DNA of 64,000 nt from Azospirillum brasilense (GCF_007827815.1 NZ_VITH01000008.1:310001-374000), one strand, 5' to 3'. Counted from the stretch's first letter, positions 13,527 to 22,292 are shown. Notes: a model not told the origin generated them from the sequence alone. A program made the numbers and translations.

Positions 13527-14629
13527 CAGGCGACCCTCTCTTCATCGGCATCGCCGGACGGTTCGGCATCCACCGCCGCCGGGGCGGAGGCCGTCAGCCC
13601 CAGCCCATGGATGTGGCGCAACAGGTCCCACTCGATCTCCGGAAGCATCCGCCCGGTCAGCGCCAGTTCCAGCGACGGCTCCTCCCCGGAGGTGTGGCGG
13701 CGTCCCTGGAGGACCGCGATGGCCGCCCAGCGCATGTAGGCGGCGGTTTCCCAGTAAGCGACCGCCCGCGGGTCCACCCGGCGGCCGGAAGTCTCCTCGT
13801 AGCCGGCGTAGAAGTCCTCCCGCCCGGCCAGCCCACCGGCCTCGCGGTCGTGGCGCCCGAAGCGCCAGGAGCGGGCGCAGAACCAGCCGAGATCCTCCAT
13901 GGGATCGCTGAATCCCGCGAACTCCCAATCCAGGATGGCGGTCAGCCCGCCGTCCTTCACCAGATAGTTCCCGGTGCGGTAGTCGCGGTGGCACAGCACC
14001 AGATCGCCCGGCGGCGGCGCGTGGATCTCCAGCCAGCGCAGCCCCCAGGCCAGGACGGCGTCGCGCAGCGCCAGATCGCCCAGCCAGTCGCGGTAGGCGT
14101 GGACGCAGTCGAGCGCCGGCGACATGGCCGGAACCGGCAAATCCTCCAGCCCCGGCGTGTCCGGCCCAGCCTTGTGCAGGCGCCCCAACTGCCGGCCAAG
14201 CTCGCGGGCGAGTCCGCGTTGCGGCTGGTCGGCCTTCACCACCTTGTGCCCGGCCCCGATGCCCTCGGCGCGGCGCATGATGTAGAAGTCGGCGCCGAGG
14301 ACCGCCGGGTCGCCGCAGGCGGCGATGGGCTCCGGCGCCGCCACCCCGGCGCTGAAGGCGGCGCGCAGCACGGCGAACTCCTGCGCCTTGGAGATGCTCG
14401 CCTTCATGCCGGACGCCGCCGCGCCTCCGCCCGGTTGGGCGCGCAGCACGCAGGCGTGCCGCCCGGCCTGCGGCCCGCCGTCGATGTCCAGAGTCACCGC
14501 GAGGTTGAGCGAGATGGCTCCCCCGCCGAGCGTGCCTTCGTCGGCCACCGCCACGCGCGTCGCGCCGGTCGCCCCGGCCAGCCAGGATTCCAGCCGCGGC
14601 CGGCTTTCCCCGTCGATCAATGCGCCCAT
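13526..14629 (-). CDS. lvaA: APH-family phosphotransferase, LvaA-like hydroxyacyl-CoA kinase
   Basis: This is a 367-aa kinase of the aminoglycoside phosphotransferase fold, in the subgroup fused to acyl-CoA dehydrogenase in animal ACAD10/11. The catalytic loop is LVLCHRDYRTGNYLV (catalytic Asp, then Asn) and the metal Asp lies in ILDWEFAGFSDP. In the LvaA pathway it phosphorylates the 4-hydroxyl of 4-hydroxyacyl-CoA so that the dehydrogenase partner can eliminate it. The ATG at 14629 lies 4 bp after the acyl-CoA dehydrogenase stop; open frame further upstream is antisense-type noise. Neighbours support this role over antibiotic modification. Confidence 0.8.
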   Translation of the reverse strand: MGALIDGESRPRLESWLAGATGATRVAVADEGTLGGGAISLNLAVTLDIDGGPQAGRHACVLRAQPGGGAAASGMKASISKAQEFAVLRAAFSAGVAAPEPIAACGDPAVLGADFYIMRRAEGIGAGHKVVKADQPQRGLARELGRQLGRLHKAGPDTPGLEDLPVPAMSPALDCVHAYRDWLGDLALRDAVLAWGLRWLEIHAPPPGDLVLCHRDYRTGNYLVKDGGLTAILDWEFAGFSDPMEDLGWFCARSWRFGRHDREAGGLAGREDFYAGYEETSGRRVDPRAVAYWETAAYMRWAAIAVLQGRRHTSGEEPSLELALTGRMLPEIEWDLLRHIHGLGLTASAPAAVDAEPSGDADEERVA

Positions 14630-14633
14630 CCCG

Positions 14634-15830
14634 TCACCCCCAGGCCCAGAAGCCGTCGCCCTCGTCCATGTAGAATCGCGCCAGGACCATCTTGTGGACC
14701 TCCGACGCTCCGTCGACCAGCCGGGCCTGCCGGGCGTAGCGGTACATCCACTCCAGCGCCGTGTCCTTCGAATAGCCCCGGGCCCCGCAGAGCTGGATGG
14801 CCGTGTCCACCGCCTTGTGCAGCGTCTCGGCGACATGGACCTTGGCCATCGACACCTCCTTGCGGGCAAAGTCGCCGCGGTCGAGTTGCCACGCCGCCTT
14901 CATGACCAGCAGCCGCCCGATCTCGATCTGCATGGCGACGTCGCCCATCATCCACTGCACGCCCTCGTGCCCGGCCAGCGTGGTGCCGAAGCTCTCGCGC
15001 TCGCGGACATAGGCGGCGGCGATCTCCATGGCCCGCTTCGACAGGCCGGTCCAGCGCATGCAATGGGTCAGCCGCGCCGGGCCGAGGCGGATCTGCGTCG
15101 CCTTCAGCCCATCACCGACCTTCATCAGGACGTTCTCGTCGGAAACCTCCAGCCCGTCGAAGCGCAGCTCGCAATGGCCGCCATGCTCCTCCGGCCCCAT
15201 GATCGGGATGCGGCGGACGATCTCCCAGCCGGGCTGGTCCTTGTCGAACAGGAAGGCGGTCAGCCCCTTGCGCGCGTCGTCGGAGGTGCGGGCGATCAGG
15301 ATGAAATGCTGCGCCTCCCCCGCCCCGGTGATGAACCATTTGCGGCCGGAGATCACCCAGCGGTCGCCCTTGCGCTCCGCCCGCGTCTTCATCATCGAGG
15401 GGTCGGAACCGCCGCCGGGATGCGGCTCGGTCATCACGAAGGCGGAGCGCACCGTGCCGTCGACGATGGGCTGGAGCCAGCGCTCCTTCTGCGCCTCGGT
15501 CGCCACCTTGTTGAGAAGCTGCATGTTGCCGTCGTCAGGGGCGGCGCAGTTGAAGCAGACCGGCCCGAAGATGGAGCGGTTCATTTCCTCGTACGCGGCG
15601 GCCATGCCGACGATGCCCAGCCCCTGCCCGCCGCGCGCCGTCGGCATTTGTGGCGCCCACAGCCCGGCGGCCTTCACCTCCCCGCGCAGGCGCTCCAGCA
15701 GGGCGGGCGCGATGTTCTCGTGCGCGTCGTAGGAGGCCGGGTCGGCTTCCAGCGGCAGGATGCGCTCCTCCACGAAGGCGCGCACGCGGCGGCGGAATTC
15801 CTCGATCGGCGGGGGCAGGCTGAAATCCAT
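14634..15830 (-). CDS. lvaC: Acyl-CoA dehydrogenase, LvaC/ACAD11-like
   Basis: This is a flavoprotein of 398 aa. It has the ACAD signature AFVMTEPHPGGGSDPS (FAD/substrate loop), the middle beta domain (RKGDRWVISGRKWFITGA) and a C-terminal helical domain ending with QLCGARGYSKDTALEWMYR. In the LvaC pathway it converts 4-phosphoacyl-CoA to the 3-hydroxyacyl-CoA via an enoyl intermediate, after kinase activation. The ATG at 15830 follows a strong GAGGAGAGGA ribosome-binding site. It lies between the SDR gene (36 bp upstream) and the kinase (4 bp downstream). A conventional beta-oxidation role is possible but fits the neighbours less well. Confidence 0.85.
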   Translation of the reverse strand: MDFSLPPPIEEFRRRVRAFVEERILPLEADPASYDAHENIAPALLERLRGEVKAAGLWAPQMPTARGGQGLGIVGMAAAYEEMNRSIFGPVCFNCAAPDDGNMQLLNKVATEAQKERWLQPIVDGTVRSAFVMTEPHPGGGSDPSMMKTRAERKGDRWVISGRKWFITGAGEAQHFILIARTSDDARKGLTAFLFDKDQPGWEIVRRIPIMGPEEHGGHCELRFDGLEVSDENVLMKVGDGLKATQIRLGPARLTHCMRWTGLSKRAMEIAAAYVRERESFGTTLAGHEGVQWMMGDVAMQIEIGRLLVMKAAWQLDRGDFARKEVSMAKVHVAETLHKAVDTAIQLCGARGYSKDTALEWMYRYARQARLVDGASEVHKMVLARFYMDEGDGFWAWG

Positions 15831-15865
15831 CGGTTCGGGTCCTCTCCTCGTTCTTTCTTCTTTGC

Positions 15866-16627
15866 TTACAAGGTGCTGACCAGATGCCCGCCGTCCACCG
15901 GCACCACCGCGCCGGTCATGTAGGCCGACGCGTCGGAGCAGAGCAGCAGCAACGGCCCGTCGAGGTCGGCCAGCCGCCCCAGCCGCCGCTGCGGCACCCG
16001 CCGGATCAGCGCCTGCCCGGCGTCGGTCGCCAGGAAATCGCGGTTCAGGTCGGTTTCCATGTAGCCGGGGGCCAGCGCGTTGACACGGATGCCGTAACGC
16101 GCCCATTCCAGGGCCAGCGCCTGAGTCAGTTGGACCAGTCCGGCCTTCGACGCGGCGTAGGCTGCGACATGGCCGGCCACCCGCAACCCGAGGATGGAGG
16201 CGATGTTGACGATCGACCCGCCCCGCCCCTGCTCCCTCATCACGCGCGCCGCCTCCTGCGCGGTGAGGAAGGCGCCCTTCAGGTTGGTGTCGATGACACG
16301 GTCCCACTCCTCTTCGGCGTGGTCGAGCGCGGCCTTGGACACCGTGGTGCCGGCGTTGTTGACGAGGATGTCGAGCCCGCCGAGCGCGCTCGCGGCCATC
16401 CGCACGCCGTCGCGGACGGAGGCGGCGTCGGTGACGTCGAGCGGCACGGCGACGGCCTGCCCACCCGCCGCTTCGATCTCGGCGACGGCGGCGTCCAGGC
16501 TCTCGCGCCGCCGCGCGGCCAGAGCAACGCGGGCGCCGGCCGCAGCCAGCACGCCCGCGAAGTGACGGCCCAGGCCGGCGGAGGCCCCGGTGACCAGGGC
16601 GGTGCGGTTGGTGAGGGAGAGGATCAT
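15866..16627 (-). CDS. lvaD: SDR-family oxidoreductase, LvaD-like
   Basis: This is a classical short-chain dehydrogenase/reductase of 253 aa. It shows TGASAGLG (dinucleotide binding, residues 14-21), NNAG, the catalytic Ser in IVNIASILG and the YAASK active-site Tyr-Lys pair. An Arg cluster after beta-2 (AARRRES) suggests NADPH preference. In the lva pathway this step reduces the 4-keto acyl-CoA to the 4-hydroxyacyl-CoA. It lies between the acyl-CoA synthetase and the acyl-CoA dehydrogenase on the same strand. The substrate is inferred from context only. Confidence 0.8.
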   Translation of the reverse strand: MILSLTNRTALVTGASAGLGRHFAGVLAAAGARVALAARRRESLDAAVAEIEAAGGQAVAVPLDVTDAASVRDGVRMAASALGGLDILVNNAGTTVSKAALDHAEEEWDRVIDTNLKGAFLTAQEAARVMREQGRGGSIVNIASILGLRVAGHVAAYAASKAGLVQLTQALALEWARYGIRVNALAPGYMETDLNRDFLATDAGQALIRRVPQRRLGRLADLDGPLLLLCSDASAYMTGAVVPVDGGHLVSTL

Positions 16628-16666
16628 GGGGGTCCTGGGTTTGTGACGGTGGGGTTCATGCGTCGG

Positions 16667-16769
16667 GCCCCCTCCCTAACCCTCCCCCGCCTTCGGCGAG
16701 GGAGGGAACTCCGCTGCTTCGCAGCCAAATCCCCTCCCCTGCGAAGCGGGGGAGGGTTAGGGAGGGGGC
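16667..16769. repeat. Palindromic GC-rich intergenic repeat
   Basis: Perfect 21-bp inverted arms (16667-16687 and 16749-16769) enclose smaller palindromes, including a GCTGCTTCGCAGC hairpin. It lies between the acyl-CoA synthetase and SDR genes, inside the presumed operon. The same arm sequence family (CCCTCCCTAACCCTCCCC and its complement) recurs near 19.4, 26.0, 36.7 and 46.6 kb, as expected for a REP/BIME-like element. It may attenuate transcription or act as an mRNA-stabilising hairpin. Confidence 0.8.
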
Positions 16770-16780
16770 AAAAACTCCCC

Positions 16781-18415
16781 TCACAACCCCCTCGCCTGCT
16801 CGCGCAGCACGAACTTCTGGATCTTCCCGGTCGAGGTCTTCGGCAAGGCCCCGAACACCACCGTCCGCGGCGCCTTGAAATGAGCGAGATGGTCGCGGCA
16901 CCAGCCGATCACCTCGGCCTCGCTCACCCGTCCTTCCGATCCCGGCTTCAGCGTGACGAAGGCGCAGGGAGTCTCGCCCCATGTCGGGTCGGGACGGGCG
17001 ACGACGGCGGCCTCCATGACGTGGGGGTGCTTGTACAGGACCTCCTCGACCTCCAGCGAGGCGATGTTCTCGCCGCCGGAGATGATGATGTCCTTGGCGC
17101 GGTCCTTGATCTCGACGTAGCGGTCGGGGTGCAGCACGGCGAGGTCCCCGGTGTGCAGCCAGCCGTCGCGCAGCGCCTCGTCGGTCGCCGCCGGGTTCTT
17201 CAGGTAGCCCTTCATCACCGTGTTGCCGCGCAGCGCCAACTCGCCCAGCGTCTCGCCGTCGGCGGGCACCGCGCGACCGCTGTTGGGGTCGAGCACGGTC
17301 TGCTCGGACATGGTGACGTTGGGCACGCCCTGGCGGGCCATCTTCACCGCCCGTTCCTCCAGCGGCAGCTCCGCCCAGCCCTCCTGCCACGCGCAGCCGG
17401 TCGAGGGGCCGTAGCATTCCGTCATGCCGTAGAGGTGGGTCAGGCGGAAGCCCATCCGCTCCATCCCCGCGATCACTGCGCTGGGCGGCGCCGCGCCGCC
17501 GGTCGCCACCTGCACCGGGCCGTGGTCGAAGCCGCGCTTCACCGCGTCCGGCGCGTGGATCAGCATGGTCAGCACGACCGGCGCGCCGCAGAGATGGGTG
17601 ACCTTCTCCTCGGCGATCAGGCGGAAGATCGCCGCCGGGTCGACGGCGCGCAGGCAGACATGGGTCGCCCCCACCGCCGTCACCGCCCAGGGATAGGTCC
17701 AGCCGTTGCAGTGGAACATCGGCAGCGTCCACAGATAGACGCTGTCGGGCCGCAGCCCGAAGGTGATGACGTTGCCGAGCGCGTTCAGATGGGCACCGCG
17801 GTGATGGTACAGAACGCCCTTGGGGTTGCCGGTGGTGCCGGAGGTGTAGTTGAGCGCGATGGACTCCCACTCGTCCTCCGGCGTGCGCCAGGGCGCCTCG
17901 GGGTCGCCGGTCTTGAGGAAATCCTCATACTCCAGATCGCCCACCGGGTCGGCGTCCTGCGCCGCCGGGTCGTCGATCCACACCACCCGCGGCGGGGCCG
18001 CCATGCGCTCCAGCGCGGCGCGGGCCACCGCGGACAGGCCCCGGTCGACCAGGAACAGGCGGCTTTCGGCATGCTCCAGAATGAAGGCGACGGTGGGCGC
18101 GTCGAGCCGCGTGTTGATGGCGTTCAGCACCGCCCCGGCGCCGGGGATGCCGAAATGCGCCTCCAGCATCGCCGGGGTGTTGAAGGCCAGGACCGACACC
18201 ACCTCCCCTGGCCGGACGCCGGCCCGGCTCACCGCGGAGGCCAGCGCGCGGGCGCGGCGCTCGACCTCTGACCAGTTCCGCCGCAGGGGGCCGTAGACCA
18301 CCGCGGTCTTGTCCGGATAGACCATCGCGGAGCGGCGCAGGAAGTCCAGCGGCGTCAGCGGCACATGGTTGGCCGCGCGCCTGGACAGCTCTGCGGACGG
18401 GGTGGTGGAGTCCAC
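16781..18415 (-). CDS. lvaE: AMP-dependent acyl-CoA synthetase, LvaE-like
   Basis: This is a 544-aa ANL-superfamily ligase that activates a carboxylic acid to its CoA ester via an acyl-adenylate. Motifs include the P-loop YTSGTTGNPKGV, YGMTECYG, WLHTGDLA, KDRAKDIIISGGENI and the C-terminal Lys in KTSTGKIQK. The closest type is short/medium-chain fatty acyl-CoA synthetase. It starts at GTG 18415, preceded by GGAGA. It is the first gene of the five-gene lva-like operon, so levulinate or another 4-keto/4-hydroxy acid is a plausible substrate. It is divergent from the Crp-type regulator, with 252 bp between them. Confidence 0.85.
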   Translation of the reverse strand: MDSTTPSAELSRRAANHVPLTPLDFLRRSAMVYPDKTAVVYGPLRRNWSEVERRARALASAVSRAGVRPGEVVSVLAFNTPAMLEAHFGIPGAGAVLNAINTRLDAPTVAFILEHAESRLFLVDRGLSAVARAALERMAAPPRVVWIDDPAAQDADPVGDLEYEDFLKTGDPEAPWRTPEDEWESIALNYTSGTTGNPKGVLYHHRGAHLNALGNVITFGLRPDSVYLWTLPMFHCNGWTYPWAVTAVGATHVCLRAVDPAAIFRLIAEEKVTHLCGAPVVLTMLIHAPDAVKRGFDHGPVQVATGGAAPPSAVIAGMERMGFRLTHLYGMTECYGPSTGCAWQEGWAELPLEERAVKMARQGVPNVTMSEQTVLDPNSGRAVPADGETLGELALRGNTVMKGYLKNPAATDEALRDGWLHTGDLAVLHPDRYVEIKDRAKDIIISGGENIASLEVEEVLYKHPHVMEAAVVARPDPTWGETPCAFVTLKPGSEGRVSEAEVIGWCRDHLAHFKAPRTVVFGALPKTSTGKIQKFVLREQARGL

Positions 18416-18667
18416 GCTCGTCTCCTTCCCTGTTCTGCGGTCCCTGTTTTCAAGCCGGGTTCTTTGGCCGGCGCCTCATACCGGACGTCTTGCTGACGAT
18501 GGTATCCACGAACCATTGGGCAGGACAAGATTCACCTTTGGTCGGTCCCGCCCGCTATGCCCGCAAGAACGTGGCAGGGACGGGCGAGCGCGTTACCGCC
18601 TCTGGCGCCGCGGTTGCGGGCCGTCCGCCCGCTACACTGTCCGGCATCGAGCCGTATGGGGGCGACC
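18416..18667. promoter_or_regulatory. Divergent promoter region, lva-like operon / Crp-type regulator
   Basis: This is a 252-bp non-coding interval between two divergent genes. It should carry promoters for both the acyl-CoA synthetase operon and the regulator. I could not identify a convincing Crp/Fnr consensus (TGTGA-N6-TCACA or TTGAT-N4-ATCAA) by eye. Confidence 0.4.
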
Positions 18668-19378
18668 ATGACGACGGTGCGGATCGCGTTCGACAAGGAA
18701 CTGGTGCTGTCCGGGCATTTCCTGCTGAAGCATCTGGAAAAGCCGGAACTGCAACGCCTCGCCGCCAGCGCCCGGCTGGCCTATTTCCGGCCCGGCGCGG
18801 TCATTTTCCAGAAGGGCGACCCCGGCGACAGCATGATGGCGGTCATCCGCGGGCGGGTGAAGATCTGCTCCCACTCCACCGACGGCAAGGAGCTGGTGCT
18901 GAACATCATCAACAAGGGCGGCCTGTTCGGCGAGATCGCCCTGCTCGACGGCGAGCCGCGGACCGCCGACGCCGTGGCGCTGGAGGAGACCGACCTGCTG
19001 GTGCTCGACCGTTCCAAGTTCGTGCCGCTGCTCAACGAGCGCCCGGCGGTGGCGCTCCAGCTCATCACCGTGCTGTGCAAGCGCCTGCGCCAAACCAGTG
19101 AGCATCTGGAGGACACGCTGTTCCTGGAGGCATCGTCGCGCTTCGCCCGCGCGCTGATGCGGCTGGCCGACGTGTTCGGCAAGCCGACGCCGGGCGGGCT
19201 GAAGCTGGACATCAAGCTGTCGCAGCAGCAGCTCGGCTGTCTGGTGGGCGTGTCGCGCGAGAGCATCAACAAGCTGCTCGGCGAATGGCAGCGCAACGGC
19301 GTGATCGCCGTGGAATCCGGGCGGATCACCCTGCTCGACCGCGACGCGCTGGAGGAGATCGCCGAGGCGAATGGGTGA
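18668..19378 (+). CDS. Crp/Fnr-family transcriptional regulator
   Basis: This is a 236-aa regulator with an N-terminal cyclic-nucleotide-binding beta roll (about 20-130) and a C-terminal winged helix (about 150-228, recognition region LSQQQLGCLVGVSRESINKLL). The phosphate-binding cassette FGEIALLDGEPRTADAV has the Glu, Arg and Thr expected for cAMP or cGMP binding. The N-terminal Cys cluster of true FNR is absent. The ATG at 18668 has GGGGGCGA in front; an ATG at 18656 is the alternative. It is divergent from the lva-like operon and could control it, or respond to the cyclase encoded at 22-24 kb (inference). Confidence 0.87.
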   Translation: MTTVRIAFDKELVLSGHFLLKHLEKPELQRLAASARLAYFRPGAVIFQKGDPGDSMMAVIRGRVKICSHSTDGKELVLNIINKGGLFGEIALLDGEPRTADAVALEETDLLVLDRSKFVPLLNERPAVALQLITVLCKRLRQTSEHLEDTLFLEASSRFARALMRLADVFGKPTPGGLKLDIKLSQQQLGCLVGVSRESINKLLGEWQRNGVIAVESGRITLLDRDALEEIAEANG

Positions 19379-19390
19379 GGTGTCGCGCCG

Positions 19391-19553
19391 GGCCCCCACC
19401 CCGGCCCTCCCCCGCTCTCGGCGGACCAAAGGTCCGCCTGCCGCGTCAGCGCAAACCTTTGGTTTGCGCGAGAGCTTTGCGGGAGAGGGTGCCTTCTGCG
19501 AAGCGGCGGCAGTCCCCTCCACCTCGAAGAGGGGGAGGGTTAGGGAGGGGGCC
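19391..19553. repeat. 163-bp composite palindromic repeat, copy 1
   Basis: This intergenic element begins with a CCCCCACCCCGG arm and ends with GGGGAGGGTTAGGGAGGGGGC. It contains two internal hairpins: GGCGGACC/GGTCCGCC at about 19419-19438, and GCGCAAACC/GGTTTGCGC at about 19449-19470. Nearly the same sequence occurs in reverse orientation at 46571-46731. It lies between convergent genes (the Crp-type regulator and the caspase-FGE gene) and could act as a bidirectional terminator. Confidence 0.85.
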
Positions 19554-19571
19554 CGACCCAACCACTCCCCC

Positions 19572-22148
19572 TCAATTTAACTCCCGCAACACCCGCACCC
19601 CGTTGTTCAGGTACCGCACGTCGGGATCGTAGAACAGTCGCGCCGTGTCGGTGATGTCCGCCAGGCCGCCCCGCCACGACCCGCCGCGCAGCACGCGCTC
19701 CCGGCAGGTGGTGGACGTCCAGGCGCTGCCGTCCGTCGGCGCGCCCGCGTAGTCGGCATGCCAGCAGTCGGCGACCCACTCCGCCACGCCGCCGTTCATG
19801 TCGTGGAGGCCGAAGGGGTTCGGCTTGTAGCTGCCGACCGAGGCGGGGGTCAGCCGCTCCTGCGCGCCGCCGCAGTCCTTGCAATTGGCGAGCGTCCCCG
19901 TCTGCCCGTCCCACCAGTAGCGGCCCGTCGTGCCGCCGCGCGCCGCGTACTCCCATTCGGCTTCGGACGGCAGACGGTAGCGTTGACCGGTCTTCTGGCT
20001 CAGCCACTTCGCGTAGGCCTGGGCTTCCAGCCAGGAGATGTTGTGGATCGGGGTGCTGTCGGTGGGCTTGGTCATGCGCGGCATGCCGCCGGTGCAGCCG
20101 CCGCCCTCGACGCAGGCGCGCCATTCGGCCACCGTCACCTCGTAGGCGCCGAGCGCGAAGGGCTTGGCGATGGTTACCTTGTGCACCGGACGTTCCGAGC
20201 GGTCGCCCTGGTCGCTGCCCATGCTGAAGCTGCCGGGCGCGATGCGCACCATCACCGGGCAGTCCGGGCAGTCCTGGAAGCTGGCCGACTTGCTGTGGTT
20301 GCGCACCGCGCTGTTCCCGTTGCCGGCCGGGGGTGCTGCCGCCACCTGCTCCGGCGCGGGCGCCGGCTGCGGCGGGGCCGGTGGGGGCGGTGCCGCCGCC
20401 TCGACGGCTGGAGCCTGGGCCGGGCGCGAAACCGGAGGAGGCGCTGGTTTTGTCGAAGGCGGCGGGGCCGCTGACGCGACCTCCGGCGGCTTGGCGGCGG
20501 GGGTGAGCGCGCCCAGCTTCTCGCGCGCCGGCTTGGCGTAGGCGCCGCTGCCGAACAGGCGCAGGAAGGCCTCGAAGTCGGCGGGCTCGCGGCTGCCCTT
20601 GACCATCTGCCACAGCGATTCCTCAAGCGCCGGAGCGGCCGGGGCGGCACCCGGCGGGGCGATCTCCAGCGTCACGGTACCGGTGGCCTTGCCGCCCTTG
20701 CCGTCCTCCACCTGATAGGTGAAGGCGCCGGCGGCGCCCGCCCGCTCCTGCTCCGGGTCGAAGGTCAGCCGGGTCAGCCCCTCGGCCGGCAGGCGGTCGC
20801 CGGGGCGGATCAGGGTGGCGCCGTCGCGCACCTTGCCGCGGTCGGGCACGGCGGTGACGGTGATGGTCAGCGGGTCGCCGTCGGGGTCCACCGGCGCCTC
20901 GATGGCCAGGGGGTTCGGCAGGGCGCGGACGGTGCGCGCGCCGGCGACGACCGGCGGGCGGTTGCTCGGCTTGATGGTGATCGCGACACCGCCCCGCACC
21001 ACGCCGCCCCGCCCATCCATGATCGCGAAGTCGAAGCGCCCGGCGTCGCCCACCACCGTCGCGTCCGGCTTGAAGCTGGTGGCGGCGAGTTGCTCCACGG
21101 TCAGGTAGTCGCCGATCAGCACGATGCGGTCGCCGATGCGCACGCTGCCGCCGCGCGGCAGGCCGGAAATCTGGGCGAAGAGCTGGTCGTCGTCGGGATC
21201 GGTCGGGCGCCCGATGCGCAGCGGCTCGGCGTCGGCGCGGTCGGACAGCTCCAGCGGGCGGATCTCGCCGAGCACCGGCGGGCGGTTCGGCGGGCGCGGG
21301 TTGAAGTAGAAGGGCGCCGCCCCCAGCGAACCAAAAATGTAGGGCTCCTGCCGCCCGTTGGTCGCCTGCCGCACGGTGTCGCGCACGTTGCGGAAGAACA
21401 GGCTCAGTTCCAGCCCCGGCGTTTGGAGGTGCTGGAGCAATGCGTCGGTGTAGGGGCTGTGGTCGCCCTGCCCGTCCTCGGCCAACTGGTCGGCGCGGGT
21501 GGCCATGGCGACCAGCGTGTCGCTGGGCGTGTCGTCGACGCGGGCGAAGCCGTAATTGACCTGGATGCGGTTCTGCCCGGCCTGCTTCAGCCGGTCGACG
21601 AAAGGGTTGTTGCGGCAGGAATCGAGCATCAGGATGCCCAGCTTGCGCGCCTGCGACAGCTCGCCCATCATCAGGTTCAGCGGCATCGCCTCGTAGACGA
21701 GGTCGCGCTCGCGCTCCAGCTTGGCGTCGGCCGGAACGATGTAGTTGTTGCCGCCCACCTGGATGCCGTGCCCGGCGTAGAAGATCACCGCCACGTCGGC
21801 CTGCGAGGCGCGGATGCCGAAGTCCCGCAGCGCCCGCTCGAAGCCGCGGTTGTCCATGTCGAACTTCTCATCCACGTCAAACTGCAGCTTGCGCAGGGCC
21901 TCGGCGATGGCCTTGGCGTCGTTCACCGGGTTCTGGAGCTCGGGGGCGAATTCGTACTTGCCGATGCCGACGACCAGCGCGATGCGCTTCTCCGGGGACT
22001 GGGAGGCCTGGGGCGGCGGCGATTGCGGAGGAGAGGATTGGGCGAACGCCCTTGGTGCCCAGCCGAGAAGCCCCAGCAACAGCAGGACGAAGGCGAGCGA
22101 CCACAGGTCCCTGCCCAAACGATGCTGCGTCAAGGGTCCGTCAAACAT
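19572..22148 (-). CDS. Exported caspase-like protein with Ig-like repeats and C-terminal FGE-fold domain
   Basis: This is an 858-aa protein from the ATG at 22148 (GGAG site). A signal peptide spans residues about 12-36 (SLAFVLLLLGLLG, cleavage near AFAQ). A caspase (peptidase C14) domain at about 54-280 has catalytic His127 (FYAGHG) and Cys178 (LDSCRNNP). Two tandem Ig/cadherin-like repeats follow (each beginning NRPPV, about 290-510), then a Pro-rich linker. An FGE/SUMF1-fold domain (about 633-858) contains LPSEAEWEYAARGG and a C-terminal RVLRGGSW. The catalytic Cys pair of sulfatase-activating FGE after RGGS is missing, so this domain is probably a binding module. A periplasmic peptidase role is inferred. 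Confidence 0.85.
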   Translation of the reverse strand: MFDGPLTQHRLGRDLWSLAFVLLLLGLLGWAPRAFAQSSPPQSPPPQASQSPEKRIALVVGIGKYEFAPELQNPVNDAKAIAEALRKLQFDVDEKFDMDNRGFERALRDFGIRASQADVAVIFYAGHGIQVGGNNYIVPADAKLERERDLVYEAMPLNLMMGELSQARKLGILMLDSCRNNPFVDRLKQAGQNRIQVNYGFARVDDTPSDTLVAMATRADQLAEDGQGDHSPYTDALLQHLQTPGLELSLFFRNVRDTVRQATNGRQEPYIFGSLGAAPFYFNPRPPNRPPVLGEIRPLELSDRADAEPLRIGRPTDPDDDQLFAQISGLPRGGSVRIGDRIVLIGDYLTVEQLAATSFKPDATVVGDAGRFDFAIMDGRGGVVRGGVAITIKPSNRPPVVAGARTVRALPNPLAIEAPVDPDGDPLTITVTAVPDRGKVRDGATLIRPGDRLPAEGLTRLTFDPEQERAGAAGAFTYQVEDGKGGKATGTVTLEIAPPGAAPAAPALEESLWQMVKGSREPADFEAFLRLFGSGAYAKPAREKLGALTPAAKPPEVASAAPPPSTKPAPPPVSRPAQAPAVEAAAPPPPAPPQPAPAPEQVAAAPPAGNGNSAVRNHSKSASFQDCPDCPVMVRIAPGSFSMGSDQGDRSERPVHKVTIAKPFALGAYEVTVAEWRACVEGGGCTGGMPRMTKPTDSTPIHNISWLEAQAYAKWLSQKTGQRYRLPSEAEWEYAARGGTTGRYWWDGQTGTLANCKDCGGAQERLTPASVGSYKPNPFGLHDMNGGVAEWVADCWHADYAGAPTDGSAWTSTTCRERVLRGGSWRGGLADITDTARLFYDPDVRYLNNGVRVLRELN

Positions 22149-22292
22149 CGGCCGGCTCCATGGTGGGAAGGCGGTTGCGCACCCCATACCCGGCACCCTT
22201 CGGCATAAAATTGCCGTTCTCCCCAGCTTAATATTTCGATTCCTGCGCACCAAGCGTTCATTCAGCCTAATCCCGAATACGGAGAAGGGCGG

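Noticed and set aside
13526..14629. Aminoglycoside resistance kinase
   Set aside because: The APH fold is present, but acyl-CoA dehydrogenase, SDR, CoA ligase and DUF6285 neighbours point to a metabolic acyl-CoA kinase.
15884..18271. 795-codon plus-strand open frame opposite the lva-like operon
   Set aside because: It spans two well-supported minus-strand genes and the palindromic repeat between them, which a real gene would not do.
18668..19378. Oxygen-sensing FNR
   Set aside because: The N-terminal Cys cluster needed for the Fe-S centre is absent.
19391..19553. CRISPR-like array or attenuator in the repeated palindromes
   Set aside because: There are no regularly spaced direct repeats with unique spacers; the structure is nested inverted repeats.
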